Shown in pieces: positions 26,398 to 34,794 of a stretch of DNA of 64,000 nucleotides. The number at the start of each line of letters is the position of its first letter. Within the stretch, counting starts at the first letter, position 1. Below the pieces are notes generated by a model that worked only from the letters and a program-made list of their open reading frames with translations, was not told the DNA's origin and did no database searches. The DNA is from Butyrivibrio sp. (GTDB lineage Bacteria > Bacillota > Clostridia > Lachnospirales > Lachnospiraceae): NCBI GenBank assembly GCA_015056495.1, contig SVGC01000013.1:1-64000 (forward strand). The letters are read 5' to 3'. The position numbers and the translations under genes were made by a program.

Positions 26398-27261
26398 ATG
26401 GCTGATAATAATACGGGTAACATAATTGGTAATAATATTCGCAGACTTCGTTTACTATTTGGGGAAACCCAGGCTGATTTGGCAAAGAGAATTTCTGGTT
26501 CTAGGTCAAGTATTTGCGAATACGAAAGTGGCAAAAAGGTTCCTACACCGGATGTGCTTAATGAAATTGCAATTCATTACGGAAAAACTGTGGATGAATT
26601 GTCGCATACAGATCTAACCAGTTTGAAAGATTATACAATGGATGCAATGTATGTTGATAAGCTTACAGATTCTTTAGATGTAATGTTTCCGACGTTTGGC
26701 CTTGATAAAATGAGTAATAATGAGCATATAAGAAGAGGTTACAGCCATATTAAACGTATTATTCGAGCGCAGAAAAACAAAGAAGACTTACCGGGTACTA
26801 TTCTAGGGGATGCTTTTTCAGAATTATATGAAGCTTTAAAAGAAGACGAAGAGGATGATTACGAAGTTGCTGCCAATTTCTTATGGGTATTATTTATTTG
26901 GTGGGAATCGTTAGTAGATATCGATTTAATTAGGCAATTTCAGAAAAAGTATAACTCAAAGAGAATTAAAAATTCAGATTTCCTTGAGATGGAAAGAAAG
27001 AATTCCAAGGACGTTACTGAACAAAGACAGAGCTTTGTTGAGGACTTTGATGAATTAATAAATTCTATTATTGAAGAATTTAAGGCTACTGTAGAATGGT
27101 CACAGTTAGGAGATTACTATTTGGCTTTAAGATATCTTCTTAATATGGTAGATGATGGCCTTTCTATTGAAATGAATAAAGCCATTGGCACTGAGATGAT
27201 GTTTGCATTTGTTAGAACAGGAAACAAATATGCTATAGAAACAATGAGATTATTCACTTGA
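26398..27261 (+). CDS. XRE-family helix-turn-helix regulator
   Basis: A 287-residue protein. Residues 10-70 are a Cro/CI-type helix-turn-helix (NIRRLRLLFGETQADLAKRI then SRSSICEYESGKKVP). The rest is a long acidic and helical region with no family I recognise, possibly a sensor or dimerisation part. It is the first gene of the element's own backbone, ends at a terminator (27268), and stands alone. It may repress transfer or excision genes. Confidence 0.83.
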   Translation: MADNNTGNIIGNNIRRLRLLFGETQADLAKRISGSRSSICEYESGKKVPTPDVLNEIAIHYGKTVDELSHTDLTSLKDYTMDAMYVDKLTDSLDVMFPTFGLDKMSNNEHIRRGYSHIKRIIRAQKNKEDLPGTILGDAFSELYEALKEDEEDDYEVAANFLWVLFIWWESLVDIDLIRQFQKKYNSKRIKNSDFLEMERKNSKDVTEQRQSFVEDFDELINSIIEEFKATVEWSQLGDYYLALRYLLNMVDDGLSIEMNKAIGTEMMFAFVRTGNKYAIETMRLFT

Positions 27262-27267
27262 TCATTC

Positions 27268-27295
27268 GGGATTGCAATTTTGCAGTCCCTTTTTT
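27268..27295 (+). terminator. Rho-independent terminator after the XRE gene
   Basis: GGGATTGCA (27268-27276) pairs with TGCAGTCCC (27281-27289), with one G-T pair, followed by six Ts. Confidence 0.82.
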
Positions 27296-27380
27296 GTTCG
27301 CTAATCGAGAACAGCCCCTTGGAAAATGTCTGCTAAACTTTATATTAACGAAACGATAATACATTATGAGGAGGAATATC

Positions 27381-28055
27381 ATGAGCGGATCTATAAGCAA
27401 TATCCAAGAGTATCAAAAGGTGTATATTGACACATGCACTTCTATGAGTGATGGCTTCCCACTATTTGTGGATGCAAATGAAGTGGATTTGATGGCAAAC
27501 AATCAGAAACTGATAGTAAAAAGCGTTGTCATGGCAGAATTGTATAGACTGATGGCATCTAATGATGAGGATAAGAGAAGTAGGGCTACACGGGCAGTAA
27601 GTATAATCGGACTACATCGTAAGATATTTCTCATTGAGGATGAGAGAATAACTGCTGAGAGTATACTTAAGGCTTTTGCAGATGCTGAGTTTATTTCAGA
27701 ATTTTCGAAAAATCGCATTAAGTATAAGATGGCACTCCTAACAAATGATTATGGATTGGGAAAGGATATTTCAAACCTTAATAATCTTAAAAGTTGCTAT
27801 GGTAAGCAAGTGGACGTCTTCAAGATAAATAAGGATGGTTACCTTGAAATCAGAAGATATGATGAAACCAATAAAACCGGTGAAGCTGAAAAAACTGAGA
27901 CGCAGGTAGTGGTTAATACAGAATACAAGACAAATTGGGCTGCGGTTATAATAGCTGCACTAGCATCATTTGCTTTTGGGGCAGCGGTTGATAGGTATGG
28001 AGAACAGGCTATCAGCGTAGCTAGAAAGACGATTAGGAAAGGAGCATGGTCATGA
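27381..28055 (+). CDS. PIN-like domain protein with C-terminal membrane helix
   Basis: A 224-residue protein. The order of acidic residues (YIDTC near 15-19, a Glu in MAELYRL, Asp/Glu in FADAEFIS, and LLTND) fits a PIN-type RNase fold. Near residues 183-200 a hydrophobic helix (AAVIIAALASFAFGAAV) would tether it to the membrane. The start is ATG 27381 after GAGGAGG. The last codons overlap the next gene by four bases (ATGA), so both are probably translated together. A nuclease role is inferred; it could be a toxin-like or RNA-processing component of the element. Confidence 0.6.
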   Translation: MSGSISNIQEYQKVYIDTCTSMSDGFPLFVDANEVDLMANNQKLIVKSVVMAELYRLMASNDEDKRSRATRAVSIIGLHRKIFLIEDERITAESILKAFADAEFISEFSKNRIKYKMALLTNDYGLGKDISNLNNLKSCYGKQVDVFKINKDGYLEIRRYDETNKTGEAEKTETQVVVNTEYKTNWAAVIIAALASFAFGAAVDRYGEQAISVARKTIRKGAWS

Positions 28056-28537
28056 GTAATACTAAAAGTAATACAAACAGGGCAGTCAAGGAGCAGGTTA
28101 TGATGAGGAAGTATATCGTAGAGGCTCCTGAACCTAAGGCGGGACAGAAAGTGAGCTCCGGGGGAATAAGGGAAAACGGTAAGATGGTAGTGGCATTCAA
28201 GAATCCAGTGCTGTGTGAAGAACCTAAGACCTCAACTACCGAGATGGTTCCAGCTAAAACGAAGAGTAAAACTCCACAAAAGGCAGATAACTCAATCTAT
28301 TGGGAACTTGGAAAGTATATTCTTGGCTTTGCATGGAGAAATTACGGCGAACCCGTCGTCGGAGCATGGCTCCAAAAAAAGAGCCAGGAATTTGTTCAGA
28401 CAATTACAGAACAGCCTAAACAGTCACAGGAACCTGATATAATAGATGTTCCAGAGGAGGATGTCAGAATGGTCTCTGCTGATGGCAAGGTTGTTCAATT
28501 CAGAGATAACAGACCTCTGAGATACGTACAGGAATAA
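28052..28537 (+). CDS. Uncharacterised protein, coupled to the PIN-like gene
   Basis: A 161-residue basic protein with disordered Lys/Pro-rich segments and a short amphipathic or hydrophobic stretch (YWELGKYILGFAWRNYGEPVVG). It overlaps the PIN-like gene by ATGA and is followed by a terminator. No family recognised. Position suggests a partner, perhaps an inhibitor, of the PIN-like protein. Confidence 0.6.
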   Translation: MSNTKSNTNRAVKEQVMMRKYIVEAPEPKAGQKVSSGGIRENGKMVVAFKNPVLCEEPKTSTTEMVPAKTKSKTPQKADNSIYWELGKYILGFAWRNYGEPVVGAWLQKKSQEFVQTITEQPKQSQEPDIIDVPEEDVRMVSADGKVVQFRDNRPLRYVQE

Positions 28538-28545
28538 TATTCCCT

Positions 28546-28584
28546 GCCGGCTTGCATTTATGATCAGTGTTTAAGCCGGCTTTT
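28546..28584 (+). terminator. Rho-independent terminator
   Basis: GCCGGCTT (28546-28553) pairs with AAGCCGGC (28573-28580), then TTTT. Confidence 0.85.
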
Positions 28585-28591
28585 ATATGTC

Positions 28592-28620
28592 TTGACGTGT
28601 AGTCAATGACTACATATAAT
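28592..28620 (+). promoter_or_regulatory. Sigma-A promoter with operator in the spacer
   Basis: TTGACG (28592-28597), 17 bases, TATAAT (28615-28620) is a near-perfect vegetative promoter. Its spacer holds the palindrome GTAGTCA-A-TGACTAC (28599-28613). A further half-site TTGACTAC lies at 28640-28647, beside the ribosome site of the helix-turn-helix gene. This is the typical layout of an autorepressed regulator. Confidence 0.82.
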
Positions 28621-28660
28621 TAAATCATAAAAACACGCATTGACTACATGGAAGGATGTG

Positions 28661-28951
28661 ATGATCATGGAAAAGGAAATCTTTAATGTAGAAGGAATTG
28701 AGATTGAAGTCGAGAAATACGATAAGGAAGGTTCTGATGCAGAGCGTAGAAAAATCGCTTATGCATTTAAGGCAATCAGAGAAGAGTCCGGTATGAGCCG
28801 CAAGGACTTTTCTGCATGGCTTGGTGTTCCTTATAGAACAATGCAGGAGTGGGAACTTGGCAGGAGAATGATGCCAGAGTATGTGCTCCGCCTCATTGCT
28901 TATAAAGTATTAAATGAAAAACAGAAGGGGAGGATTGGCAATGATGATTAA
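28661..28951 (+). CDS. Small helix-turn-helix regulator
   Basis: A 96-residue protein whose second half is a helix-turn-helix (FKAIREESGMSRKDFSAWL then VPYRTMQEWELGRRMMPEYV). Start ATG 28661 or 28667; the AAGGA at 28652-28656 suits 28661. It probably binds the palindrome in its own promoter. The following membrane protein gene overlaps it by 11 bases. Confidence 0.78.
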   Translation: MIMEKEIFNVEGIEIEVEKYDKEGSDAERRKIAYAFKAIREESGMSRKDFSAWLGVPYRTMQEWELGRRMMPEYVLRLIAYKVLNEKQKGRIGNDD

Positions 28952-29231
28952 GATTTTTTCAAAGATTGTTGCAGCGTTGATGGTAGTGATTTTTGGATCA
29001 CTGTGCATGGTTGCCAATGGAGCAGCCAAGGTTTACTGTCGTATAGCAGGCATCTTTTTTAACTTTATTGGTATATGTGTATTACTGGCTGTGATCACAT
29101 CACAGTGGAATAATGTATTTATACTTGCGATTATCGCAGGCATAGGCTTCCTTTCATATTTAGCAGTGGGGCTTATTATGACTGTTCTTGAGAGTGGGAA
29201 GGACTTCTTTAATACAGTTTTGCATGGCTAA
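28941..29231 (+). CDS. Small multi-span membrane protein
   Basis: A 96-residue protein with about three hydrophobic helices (VAALMVVIFGSLCMV, FFNFIGICVLLAVI, VFILAIIAGIGFLSYLAVGL). The start is ATG 28941 after GGGGAGGA, inside the end of the helix-turn-helix gene. Function unknown; such small membrane proteins are common at this position in Tn1549-type elements. Confidence 0.62.
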   Translation: MMIKIFSKIVAALMVVIFGSLCMVANGAAKVYCRIAGIFFNFIGICVLLAVITSQWNNVFILAIIAGIGFLSYLAVGLIMTVLESGKDFFNTVLHG

Positions 29232-29246
29232 AATGGTATACCGCCT

Positions 29247-29280
29247 AAAAGTTCCCTCAAAGTTCACCAAAAGTTCCCTC
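29247..29280 (+). repeat. Three 11-bp tandem iterons, possible replication origin
   Basis: AAAAGTTCCCT, CAAAGTTCACC and AAAAGTTCCCT(C) start at 29247, 29258 and 29269, exactly 11 bases apart, in the gene-free stretch 29232-29513. A RepA-like initiator gene lies 1.6 kb downstream. Iterons at helical spacing are typical of replication origins or operators. Confidence 0.5.
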
Positions 29281-29398
29281 GCCATGCACCTTTTAAAGCT
29301 TTTTTAGACGTGTTATATTTACAATGGACAAAGCGAACGGAACAAATATGGAACCGCAAGCCGAGTCCTTTTCTTTTGCAAAAGAATAAAGGAAGATT

Positions 29399-29454
29399 AA
29401 GCGTCAGCTCAAATTTGAGTCGTCAGATTTGGGACTGGCGCTTTTCTTATGCCT
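29399..29454 (+). other. Leader hairpin 1 with conserved GCTTTTCTTATGCC tail
   Basis: AAGCGTCAG (29399-29407) pairs with CTGGCGCTT (29435-29443, one G-T pair) around an inner CTCAAATTTGAG palindrome. The 3' side continues TTCTTATGCC. It precedes the DUF5688 gene and resembles hairpins at 30628 and 34498. Confidence 0.55.
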
Positions 29455-29513
29455 GTAACTAAGCCGGAGGGTGACGATCCAAGGCTAAACGCAAACAGAA
29501 AGGACAACAGAAT

Positions 29514-30593
29514 ATGGATTATGAATCATTTAAAGAGCAGTTCGTCGAGGACGTAAAGAACAAGCTCTATGAGCAGGGCTCTGAGGCAGAAATTACTGTA
29601 AATCCTGTGAACAAGCTCAATGAGCATTATGAGGCAATGACAGTAAAGCCTGAGGGCGACAGAGTTGGTGTAAACCTTGGCCTTGATAAGTTTTATGAGG
29701 CTGTAGAGAACGGTACTCCTTATGATGTGGTTGTAGACAAGGCGGTTCAGACAATCCACGATGGCATTGAGAACAGACCTGACTTTGATCTTGATTCTTT
29801 AACGGACTATTCAAAGATGAAGGACAAGCTTGTAATGGAAGTTGTTTCTGCGGAGGCAAACAAGGACCTACTGGATACTGTACCTCATAAAAATATGGAG
29901 GACATGGCGGTTGTATATCGCTTTGTTCTCAGTTCCGATGATGAAGGCAGGGCATCAATCCTTGTTACAAATCAGCTGATCGAGACCATGGGGGTTACTC
30001 CTGAACAGCTTCATGCTGATGCAATGGAGAATGCTCCCCAGATCAAGCCTCTTGAAATCAAGGGCATGGGCGAGGTCCTTGCTGAGATGATGGGAGTTGA
30101 ACAGGCAGAAATGCTTGGCCTTTATCCTGTAAAACCTGAGGATGAACAGATTTTTGTAGCTTCTGTGCCGGATAAGGTTCATGGTGCAGGTGTTCTTGCT
30201 TATCAGGACTTCATGGACAAGGCTGCAGAGAAGGCAGGCGGTGACTTCTATATTTTACCTTCGAGTATTCATGAAATTCTCATTGTTCCTGACAACGGGA
30301 AAATGGGACTTAAGGATCTGGAAAACATGGTAAAAGAGGTAAACGCCACGCAGGTTTCTCCGGCAGATAAGCTTACGGATAACGTCTATCACTATGATTC
30401 CCAGGCTAAAATCTTTGAGCTTGGTGAGAAGTTTGTGGAACGTCAGTCCGAGCGTGATGAGATTGCCCCTGAGAAGGAAGAGAAAGCTTCCCTTCTTGGT
30501 GATCTTAAGGCAAAGAAGGAGGAAGTAGCCAAGATTCCAAAGAAGGAATCCATCGACAAGGGGACTAAATCCAAAGGCGGAGAGGCACTTTGA
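29514..30593 (+). CDS. DUF5688 family protein
   Basis: A 359-residue soluble protein of the DUF5688 family, found in Tn1549-type elements of Lachnospiraceae. Hallmarks are the N-terminal YESFKEQFVEDVKNKL and, in the C-terminal half, GAGVLAYQDFMDKAAEKAGG followed by a YILPSSIHEILIVPD segment. The tail is Lys/Glu-rich. Role in conjugation unknown. The ribosome site AAAGGAC precedes the ATG; leader hairpins flank it on both sides. Confidence 0.78.
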   Translation: MDYESFKEQFVEDVKNKLYEQGSEAEITVNPVNKLNEHYEAMTVKPEGDRVGVNLGLDKFYEAVENGTPYDVVVDKAVQTIHDGIENRPDFDLDSLTDYSKMKDKLVMEVVSAEANKDLLDTVPHKNMEDMAVVYRFVLSSDDEGRASILVTNQLIETMGVTPEQLHADAMENAPQIKPLEIKGMGEVLAEMMGVEQAEMLGLYPVKPEDEQIFVASVPDKVHGAGVLAYQDFMDKAAEKAGGDFYILPSSIHEILIVPDNGKMGLKDLENMVKEVNATQVSPADKLTDNVYHYDSQAKIFELGEKFVERQSERDEIAPEKEEKASLLGDLKAKKEEVAKIPKKESIDKGTKSKGGEAL

Positions 30594-30627
30594 TCTCTGA
30601 AATGAAGTAATAACAAATAATGGCCAT

Positions 30628-30683
30628 GGGCATAAAGCGCCAAGCTGGAGGTATATCCGCAGTTTGGCGCTTTTCTTGTGCCC
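30628..30683 (+). other. Leader hairpin 2 with conserved GCTTTTCTTGTGCCC tail
   Basis: GGGCA (30628-30632) and AGCGCCAA (30636-30643) pair with TTGGCGCT (30664-30671) and TGCCC (30679-30683). The T-run inside the 3' arm could act as a terminator or attenuator. The next gene's ribosome site follows at once. Confidence 0.6.
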
Positions 30684-30697
30684 GGAAAGGAAATGCG

Positions 30698-30904
30698 ATG
30701 TCAAGAACAGTAGTGGACAGAAGAACAGGTAAAACAAAGAATCATGGCTCATCATCGGCAGGACATAGAGAGAGTCTTGCACATCCAAAGAATTGCAAAT
30801 GTGAATGCCCTTATGGGTATGGAAGAGCTTTTTGTTGGCCCTGTATGAATAAGATTGTCTCTGAACATAATGCAGCAAAGAAAGCTACTCCACAGGGGGT
30901 ATGA
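30698..30904 (+). CDS. Small cysteine-rich protein
   Basis: A 68-residue basic protein with Cys residues spaced as CKCECPYG and FCWPC, a likely zinc-binding knuckle. The start is ATG 30698 after GGAAAGGAAA. It ends five bases before the initiator gene. Probably a small nucleic-acid-binding accessory factor for replication or transfer; family not recognised. Confidence 0.62.
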   Translation: MSRTVVDRRTGKTKNHGSSSAGHRESLAHPKNCKCECPYGYGRAFCWPCMNKIVSEHNAAKKATPQGV

Positions 30905-30908
30905 GGTC

Positions 30909-31778
30909 ATGAAGTTTGACTACTTTTATGAGGAGCAGTCAGAGAGTTACGCATTTTATCGCACGCCAAAAGTCTTTTTCACTGATGAGAAGTTCAGGGA
31001 GCTAACATCTGATGCCAAGATTCTATACGGTATCCTCTTGGACAGGGTTTCGCTGTCTACAAAGAATAAGTGGCTGGATGAAAAAGGTCGTATCTATGTT
31101 TACATGACTATTTCTAGCATAGAGAAGGCATTGGGACGCTGTCATCAGAAGTCCTGCAAGCTATTAGCTGAACTTGAAAGATTCGGACTGATTGAGCGAT
31201 ACAGGCAGGGACAAGGCAAGCCTACTAGGATCTATGTGAAGAATTTTATAGTGGTATGCGATTCATACATGCAGAAATATGACAGACATACCGGTGATAG
31301 TGTGTCCGGCATACCTCTAAAAGTCTCCGCTTCATACACTAATAATACTGAGATTAATAATACTGATTACAGTAAGAACAATCCTATCCTATCAGGAATG
31401 GATGTGGATAAGGATGAGAGGGCATCATATCACGAATATCTTATGGAACAGCTTGATATGGATATTCTTTATGAACGCTATCCATTTGATAAAGAGACTC
31501 TTGATGCAATTATGAATCTCATGCTGGATGTCATCTGTTCAAAACGCAAGATGATCCGCATAGCAGGGGATGACAAGCCGGTGAGTGTTGTGAAGTCTCA
31601 ATTCTTGAAGATTAATTCATCACATATTGAGTATGTTATGGACTGTATGCAAAAGAACCCTGCGAAAGTGCGTAATATCAAGCAGTATCTTTTGGCTGCA
31701 ATATATAATGCTCCACTTACAATGCAAAGCTATTATCAGGCCTGGGTCAATAATGACATGGCTGAAGGCCGTATTTAA
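30909..31778 (+). CDS. Replication initiator protein A-like
   Basis: A 289-residue protein whose first 120 residues match the replication initiator RepA N-terminal (winged helix) family. These are YAFYRTPKVFF, then LTSDAKILYGILLDRVSLS, and a second helix pair ending in RYRQGQGKPTRIYVKNF. The start is ATG 30909; an upstream in-frame start would overlap the Cys-rich gene. ICEs of this type can replicate after excision, and this is the likely initiator. The 29247 iterons are a candidate target. Confidence 0.85.
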   Translation: MKFDYFYEEQSESYAFYRTPKVFFTDEKFRELTSDAKILYGILLDRVSLSTKNKWLDEKGRIYVYMTISSIEKALGRCHQKSCKLLAELERFGLIERYRQGQGKPTRIYVKNFIVVCDSYMQKYDRHTGDSVSGIPLKVSASYTNNTEINNTDYSKNNPILSGMDVDKDERASYHEYLMEQLDMDILYERYPFDKETLDAIMNLMLDVICSKRKMIRIAGDDKPVSVVKSQFLKINSSHIEYVMDCMQKNPAKVRNIKQYLLAAIYNAPLTMQSYYQAWVNNDMAEGRI

Positions 31779-31793
31779 CGGAGGGAAATACAA

Positions 31794-32204
31794 ATGAAAG
31801 TATTAGAAATTGATATTAAGCTTGATCCGGTTAATGACGGGGCCAGGCTATTAGAAACTGAAGCAATCCATAAGGATGAGGGTGCGCTCGTTATCGCTAC
31901 AAATAGCAAGTACAAGAAGGTCACGCCTGAAGAAGCTGATGACATTTTGGAAAAGCTTTCCGGTAATACAGAGAGCGAGTTTATGGGTGGCAGTTCTTAT
32001 ATTGTCATCGTGAATAAGGACAAGACCTTTTCTTATCATGGTGGCAGGTACTTTATAGGTACTGCACTTGTAATGAAAGGCACTCGTAAAGGCCTGAGTT
32101 TTCTTTCAGGTGATGATTATGATGCTGCCGGGAAAGAGTTTATGAGCAGACTCGTTGATTTTGTTGCAAATGGCGAGAGATACCCTGCTTATGAGCTTCA
32201 GTAA
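31794..32204 (+). CDS. Uncharacterised ICE backbone protein
   Basis: A 136-residue soluble alpha/beta protein with ATNSKYKKVTPEEADDILEKL and a Gly-rich segment (FMGGSSYIVIV). The ribosome site GGAGGG lies 9 bases before the ATG. It lies between the initiator and the coupling-protein operon. No family recognised. Confidence 0.65.
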   Translation: MKVLEIDIKLDPVNDGARLLETEAIHKDEGALVIATNSKYKKVTPEEADDILEKLSGNTESEFMGGSSYIVIVNKDKTFSYHGGRYFIGTALVMKGTRKGLSFLSGDDYDAAGKEFMSRLVDFVANGERYPAYELQ

Positions 32205-32238
32205 TGGCGGTTTCAGGTAACAGAGAGGAAGTGATGAA

Positions 32239-32742
32239 TTGCAGGAAGATGTAGCAAGACAAACAGTACAACTTGCAATCAGATCCGGTAAAGTATCAGG
32301 TCAGCTTCTTTGGAAAGCGTTAAAAGCGTATATAGCACATCACAACAAGAAAAAAGCTGCTAAGGAAATGGCTAAGAATACTCCAATAAAAGGAAAACAG
32401 TCTGTAAAGCAACTCGTTGGTCAGGGCCAGGGTGTTTCCAGTATGGATATAGGGGATTCTGGTGTCCGTGATTTTAAGCGCATTGCTAATAAGTACGGCG
32501 TCGATTTTGCAATAACTAAGGATAAATCAATAGATCCGCCCAAATACACCGTATTTTTCAAGGCGAAGGATGCAGATGCAATAACAGCAGTTCTTAAGGA
32601 ATATGCGGCTAAGCAGACTAAGCGTAAGGAATCAAAGGAGAAAGAACGCCCGAGTATCCTGCAGAAACTTAAGAAATTCAAGGAGATTGTTGCTAAGACT
32701 CCCCACAAGCAGAAGGAGATGAGAAAGGAGCAGGAACGATGA
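32239..32742 (+). CDS. pcfB: PcfB family protein (DUF3801)
   Basis: A 167-residue member of the PcfB family, which accompanies the coupling protein PcfC and the relaxase in Gram-positive conjugation. Key segments are RQTVQLAIRSGKVSGQLLWKAL and the central FKRIANKYGVDFAI. The start is TTG 32239 after GAGGAAG; no in-frame ATG fits. Its stop overlaps the VirD4 start by four bases, so the pair is translationally coupled. Confidence 0.87.
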   Translation: MQEDVARQTVQLAIRSGKVSGQLLWKALKAYIAHHNKKKAAKEMAKNTPIKGKQSVKQLVGQGQGVSSMDIGDSGVRDFKRIANKYGVDFAITKDKSIDPPKYTVFFKAKDADAITAVLKEYAAKQTKRKESKEKERPSILQKLKKFKEIVAKTPHKQKEMRKEQER

Positions 32743-34499
32743 AAAAGAATGTAAAAAAGCTCCTTATCCTGAATATACCATATGTGATAGTGGGGCTTAT
32801 TGGAACCAATATAGGCGAGGCAGTTCGGATTGCTTCTGGTACTAATGCATCCGAAAAGCTCCAGAGTATTGTATTGGATGGAACTTATATTACAGCATTT
32901 GCTAATCCATTTCCGAGCTTAAATGCAATGGATTTACTTGTGGGAGCTGCTATTGGAGCCGCCTTACGGCTTGTTGTGTATTTTAAAGGTAAGAATGCCA
33001 AGAAATTTCGCCACAACATCGAATATGGGTCAGCCAGATGGGGGAAAAGCGAGGACATAGAACCCTATGTGGATCCTGTTTTTGAAAACAATGTGATTCT
33101 GTCCAAGACAGAAAGGCTTACCATGAACAGCAGGCCTGCTAATCCCAAGTATGCACGAAACAAGAATGTACTTGTAGTCGGAGGTTCCGGTTCAGGTAAA
33201 ACAAGATTTGTAATCAAGCCAAACATATTGCAGATGCATTCAAGTTATGTAGTCACAGATCCAAAGGGTACAGTAGTAAATGAGGTTGGAACAGCACTCC
33301 TGAAAAATGGTTATAGGATGAAAATTTTTAACACAATCAATTTCAAGAAGTCAATGCATTATAACCCATTTGCCTATGTGCATGATGAAAAGGACATCCT
33401 GAAGCTTGTAACAACTCTTATAGCCAATACAAAGGGTGAAGGCAAGTCCAATGACGAATTTTGGGAGAAAGCAGAAAAACTGTTATATTCAGCACTTATA
33501 GGATATATCCACTACGAAGCTCCTGAAGAAGAGCAGAACTTTTCTACACTTCTTGAAATGCTTAATGCAATGGAAGTCAGGGAGGATGATGAAGAGTTTA
33601 AGAACCCTGTAGACCTGATGTTTGAGGAATTGGCAGAAAGAAATCCGGATCACTTTGCGGTTCGCCAATATGCCAAGTACAAGTTAAGTGCCGGCAAAAC
33701 AGCTAAATCTATACTTGTTAGCTGCGGTGCCAGACTTGCTCCCTTTGACATTAAGGAACTCAGGGAGATTACTGCTTATGATGAACTGGAGCTTGATACA
33801 CTTGGCGACAGGAAAACAGCACTGTTCTTGATTATGTCAGATACAGATGCAACCTTTAATTTCCTGATTTCAATGGTTTACACGCAGCTTTTTAATCTGC
33901 TTTGTGAAAAAGCAGATGATGTGTATGGTGGCAGGCTTCCGGTGCATGTCAGATGTCTTATCGATGAGGCGGCCAATATTGGGCAGATACCCAATCTGGA
34001 AAAGCTGATGGCAACAATCCGAAGCCGTGAGATTTCTGCAGCATTGGTACTTCAGGCAAAGTCGCAGCTAAAGGCAATCTATAAGGATAATGCTGATACC
34101 ATCATAGGTAACTGTGATAGCCAGATATTCCTTGGAGGCTCAGAGCAGACTACCCTTAAAGATCTCAACACCATGCTCGGTAAAGAGACTATAGATATGT
34201 ACAACACAGGTGAGAGCAGGGGTACGTCACAGAGCTATAACATGAACTATCAAAAACTTGGTCATGATCTTATGAGCATTGATGAATTGGCGGTAATGGA
34301 CGGAAGCAAATGCATTGTTCAAGTCCGTGGCGTAAGACCTTTTTTGTCTGATAAGTATGACCTTACCCAGCATCCAAAGTATTCACTGACAGCAGATGCA
34401 GACAAAAGGAACTGGTTTGATATCGAGAAGTTCCTTAATCACAACTTAATACTGAAAGCTGATGACGAATATGAAGTCATCGAAATGGATGAAGATTAA
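32739..34499 (+). CDS. VirD4/TraG-type coupling protein
   Basis: A 586-residue type IV coupling ATPase that brings the relaxase-DNA complex to the secretion channel. Two N-terminal membrane helices (about 10-30 and 64-86) precede the Walker A VVGGSGSGKT (near 145-154). The Walker B is RCLIDEAANIGQIP, followed by a TraG signature region (LQAKSQLKAIY). Length and motifs are intact. It is coupled to pcfB. Confidence 0.94.
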   Translation: MKKNVKKLLILNIPYVIVGLIGTNIGEAVRIASGTNASEKLQSIVLDGTYITAFANPFPSLNAMDLLVGAAIGAALRLVVYFKGKNAKKFRHNIEYGSARWGKSEDIEPYVDPVFENNVILSKTERLTMNSRPANPKYARNKNVLVVGGSGSGKTRFVIKPNILQMHSSYVVTDPKGTVVNEVGTALLKNGYRMKIFNTINFKKSMHYNPFAYVHDEKDILKLVTTLIANTKGEGKSNDEFWEKAEKLLYSALIGYIHYEAPEEEQNFSTLLEMLNAMEVREDDEEFKNPVDLMFEELAERNPDHFAVRQYAKYKLSAGKTAKSILVSCGARLAPFDIKELREITAYDELELDTLGDRKTALFLIMSDTDATFNFLISMVYTQLFNLLCEKADDVYGGRLPVHVRCLIDEAANIGQIPNLEKLMATIRSREISAALVLQAKSQLKAIYKDNADTIIGNCDSQIFLGGSEQTTLKDLNTMLGKETIDMYNTGESRGTSQSYNMNYQKLGHDLMSIDELAVMDGSKCIVQVRGVRPFLSDKYDLTQHPKYSLTADADKRNWFDIEKFLNHNLILKADDEYEVIEMDED

Positions 34500-34546
34500 A
34501 GCCCACTGAGGTGTCAATAAAAGGCATTTCAGATAGGGCTTTTTCT
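34498..34546 (+). other. Leader hairpin 3 after virD4
   Basis: AAAGCCC (34498-34504) pairs with GGGCTTT (34535-34541), followed by TTCTTATGCCC, the same tail as in the hairpins at 29399 and 30628. Possibly a partial terminator between virD4 and the Maff2 gene. Confidence 0.55.
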
Positions 34547-34648
34547 TATGCCCAAGATCAGACCATAGAGCTGTGAGGGCATCACATATGCGCGCATATC
34601 TGCAAGTCAGTCGACGGGCTTGCGGAACGACAACTGAATACAGAAAAA

Positions 34649-34744
34649 GCAGGCTCCAAATAAGTACACATTATAAGGAGGATAACCAAGAACGCAGTTA
34701 AAAAGAGTTGTTTTAAAGCAGCTCTTTTTATATTTGGAGTCTGC
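34649..34744 (+). ncRNA. Nested structured RNA upstream of the Maff2 gene
   Basis: GCAGGCTCCAAATA (34649-34662) pairs with TATTTGGAGTCTGC (34731-34744), 14 bp with one G-T pair. Inside it, AAAAGAGTTG (34701-34710) pairs with CAGCTCTTTT (34719-34728). The enclosed part also holds a strong ribosome-site sequence, AAGGAGGAT (34675-34683), with no start codon near it. It lies in the leader of the Maff2 gene and may be a regulatory RNA or an RNA switch; no known class was recognised. Confidence 0.5.
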
Positions 34745-34794
34745 AAAATAAGACGACAAAATGACAATAAGCTGCGTTTTTGGTTTTAATCAGT

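Noticed and set aside
30255..30878. 207-residue reverse-strand frame over the DUF5688 end and leader hairpin
   Set aside because: Overlaps two forward genes and a hairpin, with no start signal and no recognisable domain.
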